Assembly: GCA_023055355.1 (NCBI GenBank)
Contig: JALJCS010000002.1
Span: 77,829,001-77,893,000, forward strand
From: Agelaius tricolor
Taxonomy: Eukaryota; Chordata; Aves; Passeriformes; Icteridae
DNA: 64,000 nucleotides
Reading direction: 5' to 3'
The position numbers and the translations under genes are program-made. Positions 33,041 to 45,262 of the stretch are shown here, one piece after another. How positions within the stretch are numbered: the first letter of the stretch is position 1; every line of letters starts with the position of its first letter. Below the pieces are notes generated by a model, which saw only the letters and a list, made by a program, of their open reading frames with translations, did not search any database and was not told the origin of the DNA.

Positions 33041-33214
33041 TGTTCAAGTTTAAGATGTAGTGGCAGGAACTGGACCATGTTTGAAGTATGCTTCCAAACC
33101 CTACTTGTGATGTACATCATTGTGAAAAGAGTGCCCAGATTAATCTATTCAGTTTCAGGTATGAACAAAGCTCCCTCCTTTTAAATGTAAGTAGCACTGT
33201 CTTGCCCAGATATA

Positions 33215-33371
33215 TCTCCATCCCTGGAAGTGTTCAAGGACACATTGGATGGGGCCCAGAGCAACCTGATTGAGTGAAAGTTGTCCCTTCCCATGGCAGA
33301 GGGCTTGGAGCTGGATGACGTCTAAATGTTTAAAGTCCCACCCAGCCCTAACCACTCCATGATTCTATGAT
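33215..33371 (+). mobile_element. CR1 LINE 3' tail (plus orientation)
   Basis: Words 'ccatccctggaagtgttcaa', 'ttggatggggc', 'cccatggcagagggcttgga' and the terminal 'ccatgattctatga' mark an avian CR1 3' end. About 157 bp remain, ending in the octamer-type tail. Confidence 0.92.
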
Positions 33372-34473
33372 TTTTTTGGCTTCTCATATAGTTATTTTAG
33401 ACAGCAACTTTCTAACCATTAATTTGGCTTTATTACCATAGGCGCAGCACTGTGTTCTCATGACATTAAAGAACAAGCCCCAAAGTATGTTGTTTGAATT
33501 TAAAAGCTAATGAAATATTCAGGTACAATCTCTTGAACCATAGCATACCATGGTCTTTCTGTGCCTAACATAAAAAGACATTGTTAAGCTTGTTCATATT
33601 GAAGGAATTTATGACCATGTTTTTTACTTACACTCATTGGGGTTACAATCTTCATTAAAGGATCGTTTGAAAATGATTATTATAACAAGACATTAAATAT
33701 GAGACTAGCTAAAACAGGTTAAAAGCAATTGGATCATGGTAATCAAAATTTACTACTGAACATTTTGTCCCTTAAATCAAAGATGAACTAAAGGACAGTT
33801 TGATGATTTTTTGTGGTTATTAAATTTCAGTGCCTTAAGTAGATTAGTTTTAGCTGTCATATACAAGCAGGAGAGCTCATATGGTCAACTCCTGCATTTC
33901 AGCTGTCTAGTAACTTTAAAAAAGAATCATGGACAATTTTTGGGCTCTGCTTATAGTAAAACAGATCTTCAGAAAAAAAATAGAGATGACAAAAAATTAA
34001 GTAATAATCAACAACCTGTTGCAAATGTCACATCAGAAGCAGATTGCCAGTGTACTTTGCTATGAGTTCTGATTTTTTAATTCAAACCAGAGAAAAAAGT
34101 GATTAAAAAAAGTTCAGGTGAAATAATAAAATTTCTAATAGTAAAATTAAATAACTATGCTATGCACACATACAAAGTGACTAATAAAGTCTAAAGAATG
34201 AAATCTAGACATGGTCAAAAACAAACTTTGTTTTCATCACCCAATTCTAAATAAGTTAGTACTTAAAAATTGAACTCCAGAGAGCATGTAAAGTATCACA
34301 ATTTGCAAAAAGATGTAGAGAGCAAGCAAGAAATACAATATAAAAATCAGGTAAGACCTAATGTAAGATCAGCAGCCATAATATACTAACTACTCACCTA
34401 TGAAAAACTCAGCACATTTTAGAGGGAAAAAATGTGTCTTTATGCAAGAGAACTTGGTCACCATTTTAGCATT
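33372..34473. other. AT-rich DNA, no gene seen
   Basis: No repeat or exon recognised. An 84-codon plus frame at 33811-34065 matches nothing known to me. Confidence 0.55.
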
Positions 34474-34995
34474 TGGTGGGTTACCACTGACCAGCAGCCA
34501 GGTGCCCAGTCAGCAGCCCTCTCACTCTCCTTCCTGAACTGGAAGATGGAAATAAGATGGAAAAGACTGTGATCAGCGACGAAGACAGTGAGATCACTTA
34601 CCCATTACCTTCATTGGAAATACAGGGTTAAGTGAATTCCTTCATTCCCAGTTCCTCTACCCACTGCCCTTCATCCTGAGTGGCACAAAGGGATGGGGAA
34701 TGGGGTTTTCAGACAGTCTGTAAAAGCTCCTTCTCTGTCACTCCTTTCTTCTCACACTTCCCTCTGTGCCAGTGTGGGCAATCTCCATGGGCTGCAGTAC
34801 TTAAGATGAACCAGCTCCAGTGTGTGTCATCCACAGGCCATCATTTCTTAAAGAAATATCCACCTGCTCTGACATAATCTGCTCCATAGACTGCAGGGAA
34901 TTACCTGCTTCCCTGTGGTTGGCTCCAGGGGCTGCAGGGGAACCTGCTCCATCGCTTGGATCACCTCATCCTCTTCATTCTGCTCTGACCCTTAT
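34474..34995 (-). mobile_element. Avian ERV LTR, family shared with 49.4 and 54.0 kb (minus, partial)
   Basis: Starts 'tggtgggttaccactgacc', the reverse complement of this family's LTR 3' end, and runs to 'gatcacctcatcctcttc'. Repeating words of the type 'ctccatgggctgcag' and 'ctgctcca' are characteristic. Compared with the copy at 49.4 kb it is diverged, lacks a clear AATAAA and is truncated at its right end. Confidence 0.75.
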
Positions 34996-37900
34996 AATTA
35001 TACAGGGCGTAATTACACTGAAAGAAACTGTATCTCTATGTTGCTATGATAAAACACAAAATGAAGCCCAGCAATTATTCCTTTTTCAGAATCTGTTTTA
35101 GTAACTATATAATGTGCAGTAGCATATTAGAGAAAAGGGTGAGCCTAATAAGACTTGAAATTTGAAATCTGAACATGTTTAATATTCTGATCAAACCTAT
35201 TAGGCCGATGAATCTGCCAGATGGTCTAGAAGATGGTAAAATACATTTAGAAAAAGAATCTTCATGTGTGAAATGTTAGTTTTATATAAAACAGCCAAAT
35301 AAGCATTTGTCTAGCTTCAGTTTATCTAATTAGTATGAAGAAAAAAATTTATATTAGAAAGCATTATCAGTGCAATGGTAAATAAAAGTCAATAATCTCA
35401 AAATTGCAGAAATATTCAACTATTCTTCTCTTTCTGTGAACTAACAAGAAAATCTTTTTTAGGTGACTTACCATCTTTTCATAATGAACCTTCATCATTG
35501 TTGTCTGATAATGAGAATATGAAGGTAGGGATATGAATAATATTATGAATCATAAAATAAATTTACGTTGTTTTTTACAGTGGACAGAAACACAGAAAGG
35601 CTAATTTTGTATACTTTCTGTAAGTGCAATTTACCATGTATCAAGCACTGTTAGACACTATTTCCATTCTTCAAATTCAGAGGTCGATGAAAACCTCAAT
35701 AGAGTGAGAATATCAGAGCACCATACAGCTTAATCCATGTCACATGAGATGATGTGTGTATATCAGCCAGTGTTGAGACAGAGGAAAGAGAGAGTGCTGT
35801 CCCTACTATTATTTTTTCTCTCCAGTAAATATTCATCCAAAAATATTTAAAGTAAAGCCTCCGTCCCACAGGCTTTGAGATACCTCCAGCACAGTGACAG
35901 GTCAATGTCCCATATCATGAGGAAAGTATGCATGGAATTATTTGATATGAGAAAACCTTGCCAGGTTTAACCATTAATTATTAGGCCTTAACATCTTTGA
36001 GAAAACTGGCATATTATTCCTCCTCTGCTGCTGCTTTGAGATCTCTTTCTGGGACTCCACAAATCTGAAATTTCCTACATTGCAGAGAAAACACACTGTG
36101 GCATAAAACTCAGAAAAACACCAAAACAGGACTATTTATATTAAAGACAGGCAGAATGTAAAGGATAATTTGTCTTTGTCTTTTCTCCTTGTCTTCCATA
36201 GCTTTGGGCAGAGGAAGAACTAGGTTAAACTGTTTGATTAAAGTCAGCTGTGTGGACTGAGAAAAGTCACCTCTTTTAAGCTTCTCCCATCTGTGTGAAT
36301 GAATGGCCATGCCAAGAAGGAAAGCCTCACTGCATACCGAGAGTGTCATCAGCATCAGGATCTTCATTTTGACAGCTGTTGCAGTGACAGCTGAGTCTAT
36401 GGAAGGAACCTGAAGGAGGACCCTGGTTTTGCCAGAAGGTACAATCTCATGAATCTGGCCTATAGCAATGCTCCTCATGCTACAAACCTGGTTGATAAAT
36501 AAAGATTTTTATGTTTAACACAACACAATAGCTGCAGAAAAGCACTACAAAATAAAAGGTTAATGTATGTATTCATGTGCACACATATGTATTCACACAC
36601 AAAATGTATATTCAGGGCATTTAGATGTTTCACTTGAGATGATCGCACTGCTCCAAATGTTTCTGTTCCACAAGAAAATGGGTCATGAATTTCTGGTTTA
36701 GTGCCTCAGGATATTCAAATGTTAATTTACTTCCAAATTATGAGCTATAAGTATGAGGGATCCGTTAATCTTATAAATCTTATTATTTTTCTTGGAAATT
36801 TAATTCCATGTGTTCAAAAAAGGGCACCAACCATGCATTAAATCTTTAGAGTTTTAATTCAGATTTTTATAAATTTTCCTAGATTTTCCAACTTTTCTTG
36901 ATGATAAATTCTATGAATAATATTATAATAACAGAACAAATTACTTTGAGAAAAGATTATGTAGTTTGGCCTTCTGAATACTGCAGGATATTGCTGCAGT
37001 ACTTTTTTTTCTGGAGGGGGACAAATTGACTTCATTTGCATTACATAGTGGTATGTGGATGCACCTCTGATATAATGAAACCAGAGGACAGAAATCAACT
37101 TATTAAAAATCATACCTTCTGTTAAGAAACATACCTTGTCTGACTATCAGTTCATACACGTGCAACAAAGCGCGATTTTTTAGAAATGCTAAATTTTGTT
37201 ACAGTGTCATATTGCAGTCTTGTATCCCATCTTTATTAATTGATAATTCCCCCCATGCGCTGATCCACACCTTATTTGTGAGAATGGAATGGAAAAGCAA
37301 GAGTTTAAAAGAAAAAAAGTACCTGCATGGAAGGCAACATGGCACCACCCCCCAAGCAGAGTACTATTCCCACTCTGCAATTAGTGTTATCGAATCTGAT
37401 CTGGGCACTGCATAGAGCATTATAAAATTGAAATTCCACATCTGCATTACAGAACAGAAGTGGCCTACAGGCTTAGTTTGAAATTAAATTTACCAACTGT
37501 CGACTTTGCTTAGCAGCAGTGTATCCTAAAAGCTGGCTCTGGATAATCTATACTGAACGACCCAATGAAGAAGAAGGAAAAGGGGGATTGTATGGCTTAT
37601 ATTTCAGAATACCCTCAGGAATACATACACATCTAGAATACACAGGAACCCCAGAATTCCATCTGACTGTGCTGTCTCATGGGTCATATACCTTGTACTA
37701 TTTGTTTGTAACAAGGTTCTGTGGCTGCCGACAAAGAACCCTGGAGTGTTCCCTAAAAAGTGAAAGACAATGAGGACATTAAGATAGTTAGACATTCGTA
37801 TATTAAGTATTTTAAGTTTTTCAAAATATTTAAAAACATGGCTTGATTCCCTACAGATTTTTTTTTTATTTTGGTCCAAACCAGAACTACTTCTTCACAG

Positions 37901-40900
37901 AAATGATGAGATTTGCTTAGCTGTGATAATAGCCCCTAAAACATATCACGCTTCAGAAGGAACCTTCTCCTCCTACTCACCTTTATCATTCATGCCTAAG
38001 TGTTTCCAGATGAGCTTACACTTTGGAGGAATTCAGCAGTCACAGACTGCCTCCAGCTCAGACAGGCTCTTCAATTACTGGGTTTGTGTGGCATTTCTGG
38101 TCTCAACAAGATTTTCTTAGTATCCCAGCCACTGTGAAGTAAACAGTATTCAGCTTCTGCACCCAGCTCACCCTCCCAGCTCCATGTTGTATCCAGCAAC
38201 AGATATCTGCCCGTTTCTTTGGAGATGTCTTTTGTTTTCTTTTCAGTTTTTTCTTTCTGTTGATGGGACTCCTTTTGTTGCAATTTTCACTGCTGTCTTC
38301 TCAGGTCTCAATTGTTTTGTGAGAAGTGGTGTGGGTGCCAAACACTATGGTTGTTTGTATGGGCCATGCTTCTTTTGCAAATAGCAAAATTCTAGCAAAT
38401 TTCAGACCTAGAATTTCAAATATTGGAAACAGATACGAGCATATCTTGCATGCAAAAGAAAAATGAGCCTTACTATATCAAGTCCTAAGCTTCTGCTTGG
38501 TCTGTAGCACATCTTTCATAAAACCATACAGTCTTGATATGAACAGTCCAGTTCTTATATATTATGCAATTCACCAGTTCTCTGGAAAAAAATGCTCCAA
38601 TTTACTTATTTTTGTAATTAAAACTTGTTTAATTTTTTCCCTATATTTTAGATTTAATTTTCAATACTTGAATCAAGTCTTCCCTGAATGATGTTTGTGT
38701 GACCTATCTTCAGTCACAATTTTTTCATGCAAATTTGTAATTGGTTCAGTGGTTTGATGTTTGAATAAACTCACTAGTTCAAAATTCCTAACACCCAATA
38801 TAAGGCATACAGGAGTGTTTGCACATGCTGACCATGCAAACAATTGCATTGGGGTTTGGGTTGTTGGCAGTTTTGGGGCTTTTTAGCGATGTGAGCATGG
38901 GGGAGACTCCTTATAATTTATTGACAACCTTTTGAAACTACTGATTCCAAATGAAATAAAAAAGTGAACCATCAATAATTTTTAAGATTGCAATGTATTT
39001 TAGGTACTTCTGTGACTGTGCTTTTGTTCATTTAGTCAAGGACCCCCTGCTATTCCTGCTAGGAGCTGATACCGAACTGAATGTCTGGAGTTCCCATATC
39101 ATTCTAGCAGTTTCTATTTACTAGAAATATCCTTCATTTCATGTTCAATGCTCTTTACAGCAGACACATTGGCTTTTACTCAGGGCTTATAAAACATCTA
39201 AACTCACTTCAATGCACAATACAGACTGGTTTTTATTATTGACTTATGTCCTGTATTGTTAATTATTCCTTCAATATGTGGTATCTTAAAGTTGAAGCAA
39301 GAATATATATATTTTTTTCTTTTTGATAGACAATAAGTGCCTGGATAAACTCACCTGGAAATTTCTGGAAAAGGGAGTCAAAAAACCCCCACAAGTAAAC
39401 TGCTGATTTTCCAAAATTTTATTGAACTTATCCTTTTCCTCAGTGGTAGCGCCACAGGTGCTTTGACTTCTCAGTATGCAATCCAGAATTAATAAATCCT
39501 ACAATGCTCTTATTTCACCTAGCTTTACTTACTGTGTAACAAGAAAAGCAAAACACACAAAAGCATATCGAAATAAGTTTTCTGAAAGAAAAAAGTTATA
39601 GAAGAATGTATATGCATTATAAAAATACATTTCATTTATACACTTCAGTTAAATAATTAATTCACTATTAGGCCTTTTTCAGCTACATTGCCAACTATCA
39701 GGAAGCTACAGTATCTATGGGGATACTGTAGTTCAGTCATAACAATAGTAAACAGCAATATCAACTAACTGCTTTGAAATTAAGATGTGTTTAAGCCTTT
39801 TCTAAACAAAGTAAATGGATGTCCCTAATGAAAAAAAAAAGAAAAAAGAAGAAACATTCTTCAACAGTACTGAGAATTTTTCTCTTGGAGGCAGGACCAC
39901 TTTATTAATAATACACAAATCTTGAGTTCTAAATCTTTCCAAATTCTTTCCCTGCTTACTACCACAACCATTAATGTCCACAGTGACAAAGACTGTTAAA
40001 CCTATTGTAACCCACAAGCAAGCCTCTAAACTGGCACAAACTTGTTTAATTCATTTGAGGTTAATTTCAACCTGTGACATAAGAAGACCTAGTCTGATAC
40101 TTTTTAAGACATTTTAGGTTCCCTTTTTATGAACAGTGATTATAAATATTTGCCTATCAATATAATTCTGGTTTATTCCATCACATTTTTATGTAATTGG
40201 AAAAATAGTCATTGAGTAATTCTGCTGGAAATACTTGCAACTCCTTATTTTTTTACTTATTTTACTGATCAAACAAGGCTGTCAGTATTACTACTAATTT
40301 TTATTAGATCACTACTTATATAACTCATAAAAAGACATAAAAAAGCTGGGAATATATTATGTCATTCCAGCCTCTCTAATTCAAACTCTAAAGTTGTGAA
40401 AATAGATGACATTCTAATGAACCTATGCTAACCGAGAGTAGCTGTATCCTAAATTTCACAATAAAATCATTTTTTCCCATAGAAGGAAGGAATGGAACCT
40501 AACAAAAATAGTTGATGCAGATCAAAATGAATTAGTTATTAATTATTAGAATTATTAAATGAACTATTTATTAGTAGATAATTCTACTAATTAGTATAAT
40601 TATTAAATGAACTAGTTATTCTAGTTTTCCCATACAGTGGGGTACAGCAGCCATCTAACCAGGTCAAATAACTACCTAACCTAGGTTTAGTACACTTTCT
40701 GTGTAAAAAGAGCTTTGTCTTTTTTGCTACCACAAAATAAGAAAATAAGAATGAATAAGAAAATGTTATCTAAGTCCTCAGGTTTCAGAGGATAAGAATG
40801 TTTTGGATGACACCATTTCTAAAATATCTTGGAAGAGTAGAGAGGAAAAAGACAAAATTGTAATTGCTTTCACAGAATGAAAGCCTTTAGCTTACCACTA

Positions 40901-42780
40901 TTTCTGTTCCTCTAAAATTAGGGAGAGTTTATCATTGTCTTTAATGGGAGAAGAGATGAGACAAGGCTTAGCAAGTCTGAAAACTCAACCTATAATCTTG
41001 TTTGATGGTCTAAATTACATTCTAACAGCTGGTACAGAGAGAAAAAAATCAGGCTGAACTAAATGTGATGATGCCAATAAAGAGGAATAATTTTGAGAAT
41101 CAATAGAGAAAACCCTCCCAAGAACCAGGGAAACTATCAATGTTGGGATATAAATAGCTGGGAAAGATATAAAAGTTATGAAAATAAACATTCAAGAAAA
41201 TATAAACTGTCAGAAAAAAGAACCAAAAAAATGTTATAGTGCAACGTTTGTGAAAATAATACAGTATACAAATTAAAGCAAAAGTTGACAGAATGGACAC
41301 CTAAAGAGAGTATTTTATGCTTTCATTTCATAAGTCTTGAGTGAATAAGCTAACAAACACACTGAAGTAAAGTAGAAAGCGACATCCGATACCACAGTCA
41401 GAATTTATTTTTTCAGAGAAATACAATTATATTTTGATCTCTTGCAGAGAAAGTCTCAAACCAAAACCAGAATTTTCTAAACAAGTATAATCTTTCCCAC
41501 CTAATGTGATAGTGTAGCTAGTTTATGCTCATTGTTTCAGCTCTTCTTATAGTCAATATCTAGAAGTGAGCATTGTGAGGAAGTGATTCATTCATCCCAT
41601 CCATAAACTAACTCAGAGGTTTTTTTTGGACTACGGGGGTTCTTGGCTCTGCCCCCCAGTCTGATGCCTCTGAGCAATAAAGATGGTGTAGACAACAATG
41701 TTATTATTCAAAATGTACTTTAACTAAGTGAAGGGTAGATGAGATGAGCATAATTCCTTTCAAATTTCTACTTTCAAGAAATTAAGATCAGATCTCCTGA
41801 CACGACATTTTAGAAATCAAACTATTAGACAACTAAAAAGAAAGAGCAGAAAATTCATGGCCAGAGCTGAAATTCAAAACCACATTTTAAATTACTCTGG
41901 ATGTGAAGCAGATACTAGCTCTGTTATTTTTAATCTGCAAAGATATTTTATATAAGAATTCACAGTTTAACTTGTGTTAGATTTTGTCCAATTAAGAACA
42001 GAGCTGAGTTTAATCTCAAGTGAATATTTCAAAAGCAAAAAGTAACTGGTCATCCCAGATACAAAGTCTAAAAAAACCATAGAAAAAGAAAGAACATTTT
42101 CATTTCCTTATTGACTTACAGAAATTTTGCCAGTATCTCCATGCAAAGCTATTTCATCAACAAATTATCACTTCTGTTCATTGTATTTACAGGTGGTTTA
42201 TCTTCCAGGTACAAAAATAAAAGTATTGTAATTTGTAACTCCTTATGGTTAATTTTACATGCCTGTATACCTCTATTTGCCTGGATGTTTTTTTCAGTTA
42301 TAATCAAGGAGTTTTCCCTGACTTTTAAAGGATATCTTAAGACAATAATAGACTACATGTATTAAACACATTATTCAATTTAAATATGTGAAAATTATGA
42401 GCTATCCTCAACTCATCAAAAAATAAGTTTAAGCCATACAAAAATGGTACAAAGTTTTCTGCCTTTCTATGCCATAGATTTTCCCATAGTAAAGAATGTT
42501 TTTTTCATTCAACTTAGTGTGTAGCTCTAGAGTTGTGGAAGGAATGAGTAGCATGAAGAACAGTGACCAAGGGATTTGCTTATCTAAATGCACTAAAAAA
42601 TTACTAAAAAAAGACAATATGGAAATGAGGTATGTATAAATATTACAATATATTTCTACATACTAAATATATGTAAAATATACATATCCTGTATATTTTA
42701 ACACAACCCTAAAATACCACCAAAAATAATTTACTTCAAAATATATGACATCAAAAATATAAGATATGGTCATAAAACAA
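34996..42780. other. AT-rich single-copy-looking DNA, no gene confirmed
   Basis: No recognised repeat. A 122-codon minus frame at 36110-36478 contains an internal 'MKILMLMTLS' followed by a GT, which resembles a signal-peptide exon only weakly. A short direct repeat of 'aattattaaatgaact' occurs near 40547 and 40602. A C/G-rich spot with AATAAA lies near 41630-41685 but is too short to classify. Confidence 0.5.
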
Positions 42781-42900
42781 ATCACAGAATCATTGAATGT
42801 GCTAAGTTGGAAGGGACTCACACAGCTCCTAGTCCTGCGCAGGACAGGCCAAGAATCACACGAGGGGCCCCAGAGTGTTGTCTAAATACTTTGAAAGTAT
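42781..42900 (-). mobile_element. CR1 LINE 3' tail fragment (minus orientation)
   Basis: 'atcacagaatcattgaatg', 'ctaagttggaagggactcac', 'ggccaagaatcacac' and 'gtgttgtctaaatactt' follow the reverse complement of an avian CR1 tail. It is 5'-truncated to about 120 bp. The same subfamily wording recurs at 63946. Confidence 0.9.
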
Positions 42901-43882
42901 TATTACCAGAGTTTTTCTTAGGACATCTTATATAATTTACCCTCCTTTCAAGCCTGCATGGATAAAAAGCTGTATAATTCAGCTTTGTGAATTATACATA
43001 TGTATTTATGTACATGCAGACATATGAACAACCACAAATACTGTAAAAATCTTTATTAGTTCCCAAACATTTATATAAATGTTCTGCTAATATATAACCC
43101 CATTTTATTCTGCCCACGTGGCTATGACTAAGCTTGACTCATGACAATGACAACTATTTCCATAAAAACTATCACAGTCTGAAATGGGAAGATGTAAAAC
43201 CATGAAAAAAGTTTACAAACCAACAACTTGACAAAATAAACAACAATGTGACAGAATGTTCATTTGCTTCATATAATTCACTGAGTCCCGATTTGGCAGC
43301 TCTTGTCAACCTAGCAGAAATGGCATACAACCATTCCCAAGCTTCTTTATCAGTGAGATTTAAGTAGTCATAGTGGGATTTTTTCACTGTTGTCCAGACA
43401 TTCATTGGTGTTTCTCACATTGCATCATATTCTTGGGTAAAACAGGCTGAATGTTGAAATTCAAACAGTGGAGCACACTGACAAAGTCTTTTTCGAATCT
43501 TTTAGACCTAGCAGAGGGCTCATAAAACAAAACAAACCCAAACCAGTAAAGATAACCTGAATTAGTATGTGGTTTGGAGGATGAAATTAGCAGCAGGATA
43601 ACACTTCTGAACACAGAAAGTTTTCTGTGCTTACAGCAGACACTTTTCAAGGTCTCAGTCAAAGACAAACAGATATCCCAGAGCTCGGTCTCTCAATGCC
43701 TCACTCCAAGATCCTGGTGCCATATTCCTTCAGATGAGACTTGAGTGTAGAGTGCAGTACAATATCTTCTTGTTCCATTGTCTTTGTTTCCTTCTCTCTC
43801 AAGAAGAGAGAAGATAATGAACATCTAGAGAAGATCAGGTCCCATACAGACAGCAGATCCATCCTACACCACTAGTTCAGGT

Positions 43883-43916
43883 ATAACCGTATACCTGGTT
43901 ATAACCGTATACCTGG
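43883..43916. repeat. 16-bp direct repeat pair beside the palindrome
   Basis: 'ataaccgtatacctgg' occurs at 43883-43898 and again at 43901-43916, a period of 18. Its 'tatacctgg' core recurs inside the adjoining palindrome. Confidence 0.9.
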
Positions 43917-43962
43917 ATCCTTATATACCTGGTATACCCGTATACCAGGTATATAAGGATCC
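43915..43962. repeat. Perfect 23-bp inverted repeat with 2-nt loop
   Basis: The left arm at 43915-43937 begins 'ggatcc' and is exactly reverse-complemented at 43940-43962, with only 'cc' between. The arms are AT-rich with a central 'tatacctgg'. It could extrude as a cruciform. It belongs to no transposon I recognise. Confidence 0.95.
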
Positions 43963-45073
43963 TTCTTCCTCTTGTCAGTTTTCCAAGCGAAGCAAGACCT
44001 AATTCACTTTGGAATGCAGTGACCTCTGAGAAGTTGTGTGCAGTGGGAAAGAAAGCAGATCACTGGTGAGGACTTTTTATTTGTACTTATGAATTGAGAT
44101 GCTTCTGAACAGTCTGTGCTGTCCTTCCATCTGGAGGAAAAGGTGGCTGTATTACCAAGTTCTCATTTTGGAAAAGGAGACACCATGGCCATTGCCTTTA
44201 TTTTATACTCAGATATTTTCAGTGAAAATATTCCTCACAAAGTGAATGCTGTCTGACATTTCCTCCAGTAATCCTTTTTAAGCCTGTCCAAATATCAAGA
44301 TCTGGTATCTGTTCAGGGAAAATTTTGTGGACATGGGAAGGGGGAGTTGAAACATTTCAGACTGAATGAAATTACAATTACTGAACAAAACCCTTCAACA
44401 TCAAATATTTCACTGCCACTTTCTAAAATCATCTAGCACAGAATTAGCTGTATCTAGGAAGTTGAAATTTGGCAGAGACAAGCCTCTTATAGGGGTGCTT
44501 TTCATCATGCTAGTAAAGAAGGTCTGATTTAGTCATAAAGAACTATCTAAATAGAAACTGCCTTATGCAAAATAGATTTAAATCCGGAATTCTTTATAAT
44601 AGCTACTTCTCTTGGATATCAAAGTGAAGATTTTACCCAATAAATGTCAAATACAGCAGGAGCTTATACATGAGAAGTGTCAGACCGACTGTTGCATGAA
44701 ACTATGTACAGAAAGTGTCTTTGTTAAATCTCCCACAGTCTATTTAATAATTTTTACTGCAGTCTTGTATATAAATAACAGAAGATAACACTAATTAATA
44801 TTTTAAGATCTTAACATATGCTGTGGTAAAATAGCAGTGCTTTCAAATAATATAGTAATTCTCATCTCTAGTTACAGAAAAGCTTTCCTGAAGTGTAAGG
44901 ACTGACTCTGGTGTGGATGCTGCCAGCAGCTGGTATCTACCCAGATCCTTTCTTCTCACCATCTACAGCTTTTGTGCATTTGTTGCCATTGCCCGGTAAG
45001 CAACACATATGTTCCTGAGTACTTTGAGAGGAAATAGGAAGCTGATTCCAACAACAAATGCAATTTGTCGTTT

Positions 45074-45262
45074 AATCACAGAATGATTGAGGTTGGAAGG
45101 GGCCTCTGGATGTCATCTTGTCCACCCCATCTGCTGAAACAGGATCATTTAGAGCAGAGTGCCCAGAGCATTGTCTAGACACTCTTGGAAATCTCCAAGA
45201 TGAAAACTGCACAGCCTAGGCAATATGTGTCTGTGCTCAGTCGCCCTCACAGAAAAAAAGAC
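45074..45262 (-). mobile_element. CR1 LINE 3' tail fragment (minus orientation)
   Basis: Starts 'aatcacagaatgattgaggt' and then 'tggaaggggcctctggatg', the standard avian CR1 end in reverse complement, and ends near 'cagtcgccctcacag'. Diverged and short. Confidence 0.92.

Larger units (their letters stand above)
42901..45073. other. AT-rich DNA with a large hairpin, no gene confirmed
   Basis: It contains the palindrome at 43915-43962. A minus open frame at 43172-43405 ('MNVWTTVKKSHYDYLNL...') looks more protein-like than average but matches no family I know. Confidence 0.5.

Noticed and set aside
41605..41700. C/G-rich spot with AATAAA as an LTR fragment
   Set aside because: It is too short and matched no LTR word order that I could recall.
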